Shown: piece after piece, positions 37,947 through 45,795 of the stretch
How the letters are laid out: every line of letters begins with the position of its first letter
Numbering within the stretch: the stretch's first letter is position 1
DNA from: Streptomyces pseudovenezuelae
Lineage (GTDB): Bacteria > Actinomycetota > Actinomycetes > Streptomycetales > Streptomycetaceae
Assembly: GCF_001513955.1 (NCBI RefSeq)
Contig: NZ_KQ948144.1
Span: 1,343,041-1,407,040, forward strand
Length of the DNA: 64,000 nt
Direction: 5' to 3'
Made by a program: the position numbers and the translations under genes
The notes under the pieces: generated by a model
What the model saw: only the letters and a program-made list of their open reading frames with translations
Told to the model about the DNA's origin: nothing
The model's database searches: none

Positions 37947-37960
37947 TTTGGTATACCAAA
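37947..37960. promoter_or_regulatory. Palindromic operator, probable GntR regulator binding site
   Basis: TTTGGTATACCAAA is a perfect 14-bp palindrome in the GntR/NCS1 intergenic region. FadR-family proteins bind palindromes of the form TnGTnnnACnA, which this satisfies. A TTGACG -35-like hexamer (37923-37928) ends 18 nt upstream, so binding would block the permease promoter. Confidence 0.7.
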
Positions 37961-38011
37961 ACCGGATGCCAGGCGGCCGCCACCCTCCTGTCCCCCGTCC
38001 TTGGAGGCCCT

Positions 38012-39481
38012 GTGTCCCTCGCCGACCGTGCCGAAGCCACCGGCACACCAGCGTTCGTCCCCGATCCCCGGCTCACCAACGAAGACCTCGCCCCCGCGGG
38101 CAAGCGCAACTGGAAGGTCTTCGACCTCTTCGCCATGTGGATGTCCGACGTCCACAACCTGGGCAACTACACCTTCGCGGCCGGACTGCTGGTCCTCGGC
38201 ATGAACGTCTGGCAGGTCTTCACCTCCCTGCTCGTCGGCTTCGTGCTCATCTACGTCGGCATGAACTGGATGGGGAAGATCGGCCAGCGCCACGGCGTGC
38301 CGTTCCCCGTGGTCAGCCGCATCAGCTTCGGCGTGTGGGGCGCCAACATCCCGGCCCTGATCAGGGCCGTGATCGCCATCATGTGGTACGGCATCCAGAC
38401 CTACCTGGCCTCCGTCGCGGTCAACGTGATGCTGCTGGCCGCCTGGCCCGGCCTGGAGTCCTGGACCCACAGCTCCTTTCTCGGACTCGACGCGCTCGGC
38501 TGGGTCTCCTTCCTCTCCCTCTGGCTCGTCCAGGCGCTGATCATCAGCCAGGGCATGGAGTCGGTCAGGAAGTTCCAGGACTTCTGCGGCCCGGCGATCT
38601 GGCTGGTCATGATCGCCCTCGCCGTGTGGGTGCTGGCCAAGGCCGGCTGGAGCATCTCGCTCACCAGCACCCCGCACCCGGTCTCGGTCGGCGAGCAGTG
38701 GCGGCAGTGGTTCGGCGCGATCGGACTGATCCTCGCCACCTACGGCACACTGATGCTCAACTTCTGCGACTTCTCCCGCTTCGCGCCGGACTACAAGACC
38801 GTCCGCCGCGGCAACTTCTGGGGCCTGCCGATCAACTCCACGGCCTTCGTGGTCGTCTCCGTGATCGTCACCGCGGGCTCGCTGGAGGTCTGGGGCGAGG
38901 CCATCACCGACCCGGCCGAACTGGTCGCCAAGGTCGGCAACACCTGGGTGATGGTCCTCGGCGCGCTCACCTTCGCCGTCGCCACCATGGGCGTCAACAT
39001 CGTCGCCAACTTCGTCTCACCGGCGTACGACCTCGCCAACGTCTGGCCGCAGAAGATCACCTTCAAGGTCGGCGGCATGATCAGCACGGTCGCGGCCCTG
39101 GTCGTGACCCCGTGGAACCTCTTCTCCAACCCCACGGTCGTCAACTACTTCCTCGGCGGCCTCGGCGCCTTCCTCGGCCCGCTGTTCGGCGTGATCATGC
39201 TCGACTACTACTGGGTCAAGAAGGGCCGCGTCGACGTCGACGAACTGTTCAAGGCCGAGCCCGGCTCCCGCTACTACTACCGCAAGGGCGTCAACCCCAA
39301 GGCCCTGTGGGCGTTCCTGCCCGCGGCGGCCGTCGCCGGCGTCCTCGCCCTGGTGAAGACGTTCAGCGACGTGGCCCCGTACTCCTGGTTCATCGGTACG
39401 GCCCTCGCGGCCGGCCTGTACGCACTGCTGTGCCGCAGCGAGCGAGCGGCTCGTGCGGTCCCCGAGGCCGTGGAGGTCTGA
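38012..39481 (+). CDS. NCS1-family nucleobase/hydantoin/allantoin:cation symporter
   Basis: A 489-residue membrane protein with about 12 hydrophobic segments. The N-terminus LTNEDLAPAGKRNWKVFDLFAMWMSDVHNLGNYTFAAGLL is the signature of the NCS1 family (Mhp1, PucI, CodB), and FPVVSRISFGVWGANIPALIRAVIAIMWYGIQT follows. It should import a nucleobase, allantoin or hydantoin with sodium or protons. Start GTG 38012 has TGGAGG five nucleotides upstream; an in-frame stretch back to 37220 is antisense to the GntR gene. The racemase-like gene starts 5 bp after the stop, so they form an operon under the GntR operator. Confidence 0.92.
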   Translation: MSLADRAEATGTPAFVPDPRLTNEDLAPAGKRNWKVFDLFAMWMSDVHNLGNYTFAAGLLVLGMNVWQVFTSLLVGFVLIYVGMNWMGKIGQRHGVPFPVVSRISFGVWGANIPALIRAVIAIMWYGIQTYLASVAVNVMLLAAWPGLESWTHSSFLGLDALGWVSFLSLWLVQALIISQGMESVRKFQDFCGPAIWLVMIALAVWVLAKAGWSISLTSTPHPVSVGEQWRQWFGAIGLILATYGTLMLNFCDFSRFAPDYKTVRRGNFWGLPINSTAFVVVSVIVTAGSLEVWGEAITDPAELVAKVGNTWVMVLGALTFAVATMGVNIVANFVSPAYDLANVWPQKITFKVGGMISTVAALVVTPWNLFSNPTVVNYFLGGLGAFLGPLFGVIMLDYYWVKKGRVDVDELFKAEPGSRYYYRKGVNPKALWAFLPAAAVAGVLALVKTFSDVAPYSWFIGTALAAGLYALLCRSERAARAVPEAVEV

Positions 39482-39486
39482 TAAGC

Positions 39487-40206
39487 GTGCGGATCGTCGT
39501 CACCAACTGCAACACCACGCAGGAGATGACCGAGGAGATCGTACGAGGTGCCCGGGCCGCCGCAGGCCCGGGCACCACCGTGCTCGGACTCACCCCCGCC
39601 TGGGGCCCCGAGTCCGCCGAGGGCTGGCTCGACAGCTACCTCTCCGCGGCGGCGGTCATCGACCTGCTGCGCACGTACGAGGGCCCTTCCTACGACGCGG
39701 TCGTCATGGCCGGCTTCGGCGAGCACGGCCGCGAGGGGGTCCGGGAGTTGGTGGACGTACCGGTCGTCGACATCACCGAGGCCGCCGCCCATCTGGCCTG
39801 TCTGCTCGGCCGCCGGTACGGCGTGGTGACCACGCTGGAACGCTCCTGCGGGCAGATCGAGGACAGCCTGGAACTGGCGGGGGTGGGGCGCAACTGTGCC
39901 GCCGTCGTCGGGACCGGACTGGGCGTGCTCGACCTGGGGGACGCCGACCGTACGGAGGCCGCCTTCCTGACGGCCGCCGAGCGGGTACGGGAGGCCGGCG
40001 CCGAGGTGCTGGTGCTGGGGTGCGCCGGGATGACCGGACTTCAGCGGACCGTGGGGGAGAAGCTGGGGCTTCCGGTGGTCGACGGGGTGGGCGCGGCGGT
40101 GAAGCTGGCGGAGTCGCTGGTGGGGTTGGGGCTCAGCACCAGCCGGGCGGGCGGGTATGCGAGGCCGGTGCCGAAGAGGCGGGTGTGGGGAGCGCAGTCG
40201 GACTGA
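39487..40206 (+). CDS. Aspartate/glutamate (hydantoin) racemase family protein
   Basis: A 239-residue protein of the hydantoin/allantoin racemase group (DCG1-like): VRIVVTNCNTT at the N-terminus, VPVVDITEAAAHLACLLGRRYGVVTT, and LVLGCAGMTGL carrying one catalytic cysteine. The other cysteine, normally in a CFGDPG-like motif, is replaced by glycine in MAGFGEHG. A two-base racemase mechanism would then be incomplete, so it may be an isomerase, lyase or an amidase-type relative. The start is GTG 39487, with GGAGG eleven nucleotides upstream inside the permease gene. Its link to the permease implies metabolism of the imported compound. Confidence 0.82.
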   Translation: MRIVVTNCNTTQEMTEEIVRGARAAAGPGTTVLGLTPAWGPESAEGWLDSYLSAAAVIDLLRTYEGPSYDAVVMAGFGEHGREGVRELVDVPVVDITEAAAHLACLLGRRYGVVTTLERSCGQIEDSLELAGVGRNCAAVVGTGLGVLDLGDADRTEAAFLTAAERVREAGAEVLVLGCAGMTGLQRTVGEKLGLPVVDGVGAAVKLAESLVGLGLSTSRAGGYARPVPKRRVWGAQSD

Positions 40207-40214
40207 CCGGGGGC

Positions 40215-40664
40215 TCAGGGCCGCCACACATACCGCACGTCCGGCTCCCGCTCCTCGTTGCCGCTGCCGTCGGTGCGTTCGGCCTCGACGAAGCCGTGCC
40301 GCTCGTAGAAGCGGTGGGCCGGCTTGTTGACCTGGAAGGTCCACAGGCTCAGCCCCTGCGGGCCGCGCTCCTTGGCGAGCGTGACGAAACGGTCGCCGAT
40401 GCCCCGGCCTCGCCAGCCCGGGTCGAGATACAGCTGGGACAGCAGGTCACCGTCGAGGACCATGAGACCCACCACCTGCTCCTCCGCCACGGCCACCCAT
40501 GTCTCGTGCGATGGCACGACGACGTCCCGGATGTAGGCGTGCACCTCGTCGTCGGACCGGGGCCGTACGACCGTCGGCAACGCGGCGGCGAAGGAACGCA
40601 GATAGACGTCGGCCGAGGCGGCGGCGTCGGAGGCGGTGGCCCTGCGGATGACGACCGAGCTCAC
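40215..40664 (-). CDS. GNAT-family N-acetyltransferase
   Basis: A 149-residue GNAT domain. The acetyl-CoA-binding motif A is YLDPGWRGRGIGDRFVTLAKERG and the C-terminal N-x-A-x-x-F-Y-E-R-x-G-F block is NKPAHRFYERHGFVEAERTDG. Substrate unknown. Start GTG 40664 overlaps the RidA stop in GTGA, so translation is coupled. It is the last gene of a three-gene unit (unknown protein, RidA, GNAT). It converges on the racemase-like gene, 8 bp apart. Confidence 0.9.
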   Translation of the reverse strand: MSSVVIRRATASDAAASADVYLRSFAAALPTVVRPRSDDEVHAYIRDVVVPSHETWVAVAEEQVVGLMVLDGDLLSQLYLDPGWRGRGIGDRFVTLAKERGPQGLSLWTFQVNKPAHRFYERHGFVEAERTDGSGNEEREPDVRYVWRP

Positions 40665-41074
40665 CGCGAGGCCTTCTCCGGCACCACGGCCGTGGCCGTG
40701 ATCTCCACCAACTGGCCCGTGTATCCGAGGCAGGCGACCCCGATCAGCGTCGACGCGTGCGGGCCGGCGCTCAGCCCGGACGCCTCGACCACCTCCCACA
40801 CGGTGGACAGCACCGCGGGCTCGCTGCTCACGACATGAACATCGGTCGCCAGGACATGCTCCAAGTCGCTGCCGACCGCGTGCAGTTGCTCCCGCAGGTT
40901 CGCGATCACCTGCTCGGCCTGGCGCGCGGGGTCCCCTTCCCCCACGAGGTTCCCCTTGGCGTCCAGCGGAACGGACCCGGCGAGAAACGCCAGCTTGGTG
41001 CCGGCCTCGACGACGGAGGCGTGGGAGTAGGTCGGCGGCGGGAAGAGGGCCGGGGCGGTGACGCGCTCGATCAC
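40661..41074 (-). CDS. RidA/YjgF-family protein
   Basis: A 137-residue single-domain protein of the Rid family. It has LAFLAGSVPLDAKGNLVGEGDPARQAEQVIANLREQL and RPATVTVTDVHV-like middle strand ATDVHVVSSEP, then LIGVACLGYTGQLVEITATAVVP. The substrate-binding arginine seen in true RidA near the end of the sixth strand is not clear (GVACLGYTG), so it may belong to a Rid subgroup without enamine/imine deaminase activity. The GTG start (41074) overlaps the upstream gene's stop in GTGA and has AGGAG upstream. It lies in an operon with a GNAT gene. Confidence 0.87.
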   Translation of the reverse strand: MIERVTAPALFPPPTYSHASVVEAGTKLAFLAGSVPLDAKGNLVGEGDPARQAEQVIANLREQLHAVGSDLEHVLATDVHVVSSEPAVLSTVWEVVEASGLSAGPHASTLIGVACLGYTGQLVEITATAVVPEKASR

Positions 41075-41559
41075 GTGGACTCCTGTGGCGGACGACGGAC
41101 AACCTTTCGATCATCGGGGGCCGGGGGACGGGAGCGCACCTGAATTTCCGGGCCCCGAACTTCCGGGCCCCGCCGGTGTTCACACTCCTGTGCACGATCC
41201 GGGTGCCCCGGGGAGATCGCCGCCGGGGCGAGCGCCGGCGTCTCGGTCGACTCCGCCGCGATCCTGGCGAGCACCTTCCGTCGTCTGCGCCGCGCGGCCT
41301 CCTGCATCGCCGCGGGCCGTCGGGCGGCAACCGCCGACACCGCCCTGAACTCCTCGCTCCGCTCGGCCGCGGCGACCCGCTCGACGCTGTAGAGGCGGGT
41401 CGGCGGGGCCGTACGCAAGAACGGGTTGGGTCGCCGCAGATCGGGCTCGCCGAGCAGCCGGCGGATCATCCCGGCGCTCCAGCCGCGCGCCCGCAGTCCG
41501 GCAGTGGACAGATGGGTGCGGGGCGTTCGCGGACCCGGGTCCTTCTCGTACGCCGTCAT
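41071..41559 (-). CDS. Unrecognised protein with a possible DNA-binding N-terminal domain
   Basis: A 162-residue protein starting at ATG 41559 with AGGGGGG upstream. Residues about 18-70 read LSTAGLRARGWSAGMIRRLLGEPDLRRPNPFLRTAPPTRLYSVERVAAAERSEEF. This arrangement, a helix-turn-helix-like start, a proline-asparagine turn and LYSVERV, recurs in many Streptomyces proteins and resembles a small winged or MerR-like DNA-binding module; function is unproven. A lysine/arginine-rich helix (AARRRRRKVLARIAAES) and a charged tail follow. Its stop overlaps the ridA start in GTGA, which supports both the frame and an operon. The other frame in this stretch (to 41584) is a shadow. Confidence 0.65.
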   Translation of the reverse strand: MTAYEKDPGPRTPRTHLSTAGLRARGWSAGMIRRLLGEPDLRRPNPFLRTAPPTRLYSVERVAAAERSEEFRAVSAVAARRPAAMQEAARRRRRKVLARIAAESTETPALAPAAISPGHPDRAQECEHRRGPEVRGPEIQVRSRPPAPDDRKVVRRPPQEST

Positions 41560-41691
41560 CGTCGATCCCCCCTCGTCGTGACACTCAGTGACGACTTCAT
41601 TGATAACGCGCGCCACTGACAACGGCCCCCGGCTGTGCCCCGGGCCGTCGCCGATCGCGTAATTGCGTGGAGCGGACGCCGGCCTTCTCCG

Positions 41692-41703
41692 TACGCTGCG
41701 CCC
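41692..41703 (+). promoter_or_regulatory. Predicted -10 hexamer and leaderless start of the nucleotidyltransferase gene
   Basis: TACGCT (41692-41697) is followed by six nucleotides and ATG 41704; no Shine-Dalgarno is present. Confidence 0.4.
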
Positions 41704-42468
41704 ATGCCCCCCGCCCTCCCCGACGCCGCCTTCCTGGACGCCACCGCGGACCGTCTCGCCGCACTGCCCACCGTCCGGGCCGTGGCGCTCGGCGGCTCCC
41801 GCGCCCAGGGCACCGAACGGCCGGACAGCGACTGGGACCTGGCGATCTACTACCGCGGCGACTTCGACCCCGCCGGCCTTCGCGCGATCGGCTGGGAAGG
41901 TGAGGTCTCCGAGGTCGGCGGCTGGGGCGGAGGCGTCTTCAACGGGGGCGCGTGGCTGACGATCGACGGGCGGCGGGTCGACGTCCACTACCGGGATCTC
42001 GACGTGGTGGAACGGGAGTCGGCCGAGGCGGAGCAAGGACGCTTCCGGGTGGAGCCCCTGCTCTTCCACCTGGCCGGGATCCCCACCTACCTGATCGTGG
42101 CCGAACTCGCCGTCAACCAGGTCCTCAGGGGCGACCTGCCCCGCCCGGCGGCCTACCCGGCCAAGCTCCGCAGCTCCGCCGCCGCCCGGTGGCGGGACAC
42201 CGCCCGCCTCACCCTCGCCTACACCGAGGCCAACCACGCCCCGGCCGGCCGCCTCACCGAGACGGCCGGCGCCCTCGCCACGGCCGCCGTACAGATGGGG
42301 CACTCGGTGCTGGCGGCGCGAGGGGAGTGGGTGACCAACGAGAAGCGGCTGCTGGAACGGGCCGGGCTGCGGGATGCCGACCGGGTCGTCGCGTCCCTGA
42401 CGGCATCGCCCGAGGCGGCCGTCCGCGCGGTCAAGGAGATGCGGGACCTGTTCGAGCGCGTGGACTGA
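41704..42468 (+). CDS. Nucleotidyltransferase-domain protein
   Basis: A 254-residue protein. Residues 29-50 hold the polymerase-beta-type motif LGGSRAQGTERPDSDWDLAIYY, with the metal-binding aspartates near D43 and D45, and a third carboxylate in the later GRRVDVHYRDL. The C-terminal half is helical (RSSAAARWRDTARLTLAYTEANHAPAGR, EKRLLERAGL), like DUF4037-type or antibiotic nucleotidyltransferases. It may adenylylate a small molecule or a protein; no toxin or antitoxin partner is adjacent. Start ATG 41704 is chosen because the preceding in-frame part to 41635 is not conserved-looking and a -10 hexamer sits six nucleotides before it. Confidence 0.83.
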   Translation: MPPALPDAAFLDATADRLAALPTVRAVALGGSRAQGTERPDSDWDLAIYYRGDFDPAGLRAIGWEGEVSEVGGWGGGVFNGGAWLTIDGRRVDVHYRDLDVVERESAEAEQGRFRVEPLLFHLAGIPTYLIVAELAVNQVLRGDLPRPAAYPAKLRSSAAARWRDTARLTLAYTEANHAPAGRLTETAGALATAAVQMGHSVLAARGEWVTNEKRLLERAGLRDADRVVASLTASPEAAVRAVKEMRDLFERVD

Positions 42469-42668
42469 GCGGCGGCTGCACGTCCGTCCCCTTGTCGGTC
42501 TCCGGGTTGCGTTCATAAAGAACGTGGCTTTTGCATGCATCGTCACACGCGGGTAACACAACAGTCCCGGAGCCTCCAGGAACGGGATCTACCGTGGAGG
42601 TCACCGCTCACCGCCCGGCCACCGTCGCCCGAAGGCGCACCCCCGCCTCCCCCGACGACAGGAGCCCC

Positions 42669-44675
42669 GTGTCCCGCCCCGCCGTACGGATGCACCTACC
42701 GCCCTGGCTCGCCCACGCCCTTCGTGCCCAGCGCGGGCCGATTCCCTGGAGTGCCGTGGTGCGCGGGGCCCTGTCCGCCGGGCCGCTGCTGCTGGCCGGA
42801 GTGCTCGCCGACCGCACCTCCCTCGGTGTCGTCGCCGCCATCGCCGCCATGCTGGCCGGGATCAACGACCGGCCCGGCAGCCGGCGGGTCTCCGTGAAGA
42901 GGATCGGGGTGCCCGCGCTCGCCGGCGCGGTCGGGATGATCGTCGGGACGTACGCGGGGGAGTACACGGGGGCCGTGACCCTCACCGTTCTGCTCACCCT
43001 CGTCGGGCTGGTCGCCGGCGGTGTCAGCGCCGTCGGGCCCGTCGCCTCCGGAGCCGGTACGCAGGTGCTCGTCGCGTCGGCGATCGGGGCGGGCATGCCG
43101 CTGCCGGAGGAGGGATGGCTGCGGGCCGTCGCCTATCTCGGTGGGGGCTGCTGGCTGCTCGCGCTGCGGCTCGCGCTGCCCACGCCCGGATCCCTCGCCG
43201 GGGACTTCCGGTTCGACGGCGAGCGGGAGGCGGTCGCCGCGGTGTACGAGGCCGTCGCCGGCCTGCTCGACGCCGTGGGCACCGAGCACGCCACCGACCG
43301 CCGCGTCGCGCTCACCGCCGCGCTCGACCACGCACAGGACGCGCTCACCGGGCCCCGGCTGCGGCGGTACGCCAGCTCGGCCGCCGAGCGGCGGCTGCAC
43401 GCGCAGTACGCGGCCGCGCTGCCGCTCGCCGAGGCGGCCACCGCACTCGCCTGGGCGGAGGAAGCGGTGCCCGGGCGCGCCTCCGCGGGGCCCCGGCGGC
43501 TCGCCGCCGCCGTACGGGAGAACACGCACACCGGGCCGTTGCCCGCGCCCAACCGGTCCGGGCCCGCGCTGCGGGCGCTCGACGACGCCCTGCTGCGGGC
43601 CGCCGAGGCGTTCGACCGCGGGCGGGGCGAGGATCTGCACACGCGCCGGCTCACCGGCCGGGACCTGCTGCGGTCCGTCTTCGGGGCCGGCGGCCGGGAG
43701 TACGGGCTGCGGGTCGCCCTCTGCTTCGGGGCCAGCGCCGCCGTGGCGCAGGCTCTGCACCACTCCCATTGGTACGGGGAGCACGCGCACTGGTACTGGC
43801 TGCCCGCCACCGCCGTCTTCCTCGTCAAGCCCGACCTCGGCCCGCTCGCCTCCCGGGTGCTGTGCCGGGCCGCCGGGACCGTCCTGGGTGCGCTGGTCTT
43901 CGCCGGATTCGCGCTCGTGCTGCCGCGGCCCGAAGGGCTCATCGCGCTCGTCGCCGTCAGCGGGGCCCTGATTCCCGTGGCCACCCGGCACTTCGCCGCG
44001 CAGACCGCCGTCGTCACCGTCCTCGTGCTGGCGCTCGTGATGGTCGGCGGCGAGCCCCAGGCCTCCGCCAGCCGCATCACCGAGACCCTGCTCGCCTGCG
44101 CCATCGTGCTGCTCGTCGGGCATCTGCCGATGCCGGGACAGCGGGGCGGGGGAGTGCGGTCCCGGCTGGCCGCGGCGGGCAGAGCGGCGGAGGCGTACCT
44201 CGCGCATGTCCTGCGGGAGACCGAGCGGCCCGTGCTACGGGAGGCCGGGCGGCCTGTCCCGCGAGGCGCCGAACCAGCCGTACGAGACGCCCGCGCCGAG
44301 GACACCCGCATTGAGGGCACCCGCACCGAGGACACACCCACCGAGGACACACCCACCGAGGACACCCGCGCCCGGCGCTGGACCCTGCGCCGGGAGGCCT
44401 ATCGCGCCCTCGCCGAGGCGCGCACCGCCATCGCCCTGGCCGCCGCCGAACTCCCCGCGCTCGCCCGGCACTCGGAGGGCACCGGCGAGATCGTCGCCGT
44501 GCTGGAGCGGATCGTCGACACGACCACCGCGTGCGCGGTCCACCTCGACGACTCCGGGCGGCTCACCCCCGAGCAGGTCCACCGGCTCACCGAACTGCTC
44601 GACGAACTCGGCCGGCTCGACGAGGGCCGGGGGCGCGTGGAGGTCCGGCTGCCCGAAGTGCCCCTCGCCGGCTAG
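42669..44675 (+). CDS. FUSC-family (aromatic acid exporter-like) membrane protein
   Basis: A 668-residue protein with two membrane halves: four to five hydrophobic segments at about 25-155 (GALSAGPLLLAGVLADRTSLGVVAAIAAML) and a second set at about 355-490 (YGLRVALCFGASAAVAQALHH, GLIALVAVSGALIPVATRHFAAQTAVVTVLVLALVMV). Between and after them are long cytoplasmic helical regions. This is the FUSC/YccS layout linked to efflux of aromatic acids. Start GTG 42669 has AGGAG five nucleotides upstream; the frame open to 42531 lacks a site. A 25-residue repeat-rich linker (five units of a 15-bp repeat) lies in the C-terminal cytoplasmic region. It stops 3 bp from the convergent nuclease-like gene. Confidence 0.87.
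   Translation: MSRPAVRMHLPPWLAHALRAQRGPIPWSAVVRGALSAGPLLLAGVLADRTSLGVVAAIAAMLAGINDRPGSRRVSVKRIGVPALAGAVGMIVGTYAGEYTGAVTLTVLLTLVGLVAGGVSAVGPVASGAGTQVLVASAIGAGMPLPEEGWLRAVAYLGGGCWLLALRLALPTPGSLAGDFRFDGEREAVAAVYEAVAGLLDAVGTEHATDRRVALTAALDHAQDALTGPRLRRYASSAAERRLHAQYAAALPLAEAATALAWAEEAVPGRASAGPRRLAAAVRENTHTGPLPAPNRSGPALRALDDALLRAAEAFDRGRGEDLHTRRLTGRDLLRSVFGAGGREYGLRVALCFGASAAVAQALHHSHWYGEHAHWYWLPATAVFLVKPDLGPLASRVLCRAAGTVLGALVFAGFALVLPRPEGLIALVAVSGALIPVATRHFAAQTAVVTVLVLALVMVGGEPQASASRITETLLACAIVLLVGHLPMPGQRGGGVRSRLAAAGRAAEAYLAHVLRETERPVLREAGRPVPRGAEPAVRDARAEDTRIEGTRTEDTPTEDTPTEDTRARRWTLRREAYRALAEARTAIALAAAELPALARHSEGTGEIVAVLERIVDTTTACAVHLDDSGRLTPEQVHRLTELLDELGRLDEGRGRVEVRLPEVPLAG
44295..44369 (+). 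repeat. Five 15-bp tandem repeats inside the FUSC gene
   Basis: Five units of the pattern ACCGAGGACACNCNC run from 44295 to 44369, each encoding a five-residue unit such as TEDTP or TEDTR. Units 3 and 4 are identical. The length keeps frame, so copy number could vary without breaking the gene. Confidence 0.85.
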
Positions 44676-44678
44676 GAG

Positions 44679-45659
44679 TCACACCCGTACCCACACCGGG
44701 GCGTGGTCCGAACCGGGTGTGCCCACGCGCTTGCGCGGATCCTCGTCCACCGACGGCAGGACGAGGGCGTCGTCCCGGTGCTCGGGCAGACCGGTCCCCG
44801 CCTCCTCGATACGCCTGGCCAGACGATGGCTCAGCAGGACGTGGTCGATCAGTTCGGCGCGTCCGAAGCTGACGCGGGAGAAGCGGCGCTCCTCCGGTAT
44901 GCGCGGGGCGATGTCCCACAGCCGGAACGGGTCGCCCAGGTCGGACTTGGCGAACGCGCGCGGCTTGTCGAGCTCGGAGCCGGGCGGGCCGAGCAGGATC
45001 TGGGTGGTGGCCGCGTTCACCACGTCGTTCATGTCACCGAGGACGATCACGTCCCGTTCGGTCCCGGCGCCTTCCAGGAGGAAGTCCGCGACGGCGCGCA
45101 GGGTCGCCGCCTCGGCCGCCCGCCGGTAGAGGGCGTAGGCGCCGAAGCGGGCCCGTTCTGCCTCGTCGTGCGGCTGGAAGCGGCTCTTGCCCCCGGCTCC
45201 CGGATACGACAGCAGCTTCGACTTGAGATGGGCGACCGCCACATGGAGCACCCCGTCCCCGGTGTCGGTCTCCACCGCGAGGAAGCCGCGGCTGGTCTCG
45301 CCGTCGTGCGCGTCGGGTTCGGTGCCGTCGTCACCCTGCACGGGGCGCAGCTTCTCCGCGAACACATGGGTGTCCCGCCGTGTCCGCATCGGGGTACGGC
45401 TCAGGAAGCCCACCCGGATGCCCCTGCGGTCCGCGTGCCGGGAGAGCGCGATGTGCCACTGTCCGCCGGCCGCCTTGGCCAGGTCGGCGAGCGTCTCCTC
45501 CTGCCTGACCTCCTGCACTCCCAGCAGATCCGGGTCTAGCGCGGTGATCACGGAGGCGAGGGCCGCCACCTTCGCCTCGTACGCGGCCTCGGTCGCCGGA
45601 GCGCCGTCGCCGCTGTGCGGCAGCATCAGATTCTCTAGGTTCCAGGTGCCGACGAGCAT
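44679..45659 (-). CDS. Endonuclease/exonuclease/phosphatase-family protein
   Basis: A 326-residue protein with the EEP signature residues: GTWNLENLM (metal-binding asparagine), LGVQEVRQEETL (catalytic glutamate), VAVAHLKSKLL (histidine), VLGDMNDVVNA (aspartate and asparagine) and the terminal GSDHAPVWVRV (aspartate-histidine). Members hydrolyse DNA, RNA ends or phospholipid head groups; no signal peptide is seen, so a cytoplasmic nuclease or phosphatase is likely. Start ATG 45659 has GGAAGGGG upstream. The start lies 136 bp from the divergent amidohydrolase remnant. Confidence 0.88.
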   Translation of the reverse strand: MLVGTWNLENLMLPHSGDGAPATEAAYEAKVAALASVITALDPDLLGVQEVRQEETLADLAKAAGGQWHIALSRHADRRGIRVGFLSRTPMRTRRDTHVFAEKLRPVQGDDGTEPDAHDGETSRGFLAVETDTGDGVLHVAVAHLKSKLLSYPGAGGKSRFQPHDEAERARFGAYALYRRAAEAATLRAVADFLLEGAGTERDVIVLGDMNDVVNAATTQILLGPPGSELDKPRAFAKSDLGDPFRLWDIAPRIPEERRFSRVSFGRAELIDHVLLSHRLARRIEEAGTGLPEHRDDALVLPSVDEDPRKRVGTPGSDHAPVWVRV

Positions 45660-45783
45660 GCCGGACCCCTTCCGGAAGGCGTACGACGGGCGGTGGTGAG
45701 GCCAGGGTGCCCGCGCCCGCGCCGCCGCGACAGAGCGGCGACGGAATGCGCGGTCCACCCACTGCGAGGACACGACCGCGTCG

Positions 45784-45795
45784 TACGGTGCCTGT
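45784..45795 (+). promoter_or_regulatory. -10-like hexamer before the amidohydrolase remnant
   Basis: TACGGT (45784-45789) lies six nucleotides before ATG 45796, the same arrangement as at intact genes, so transcription of the remnant may persist. Confidence 0.35.

Noticed and set aside
42531-42668. N-terminal extension of the FUSC protein
   Set aside because: The frame is open to 42531, but the added residues are low complexity and the AGGAG site precedes GTG 42669.
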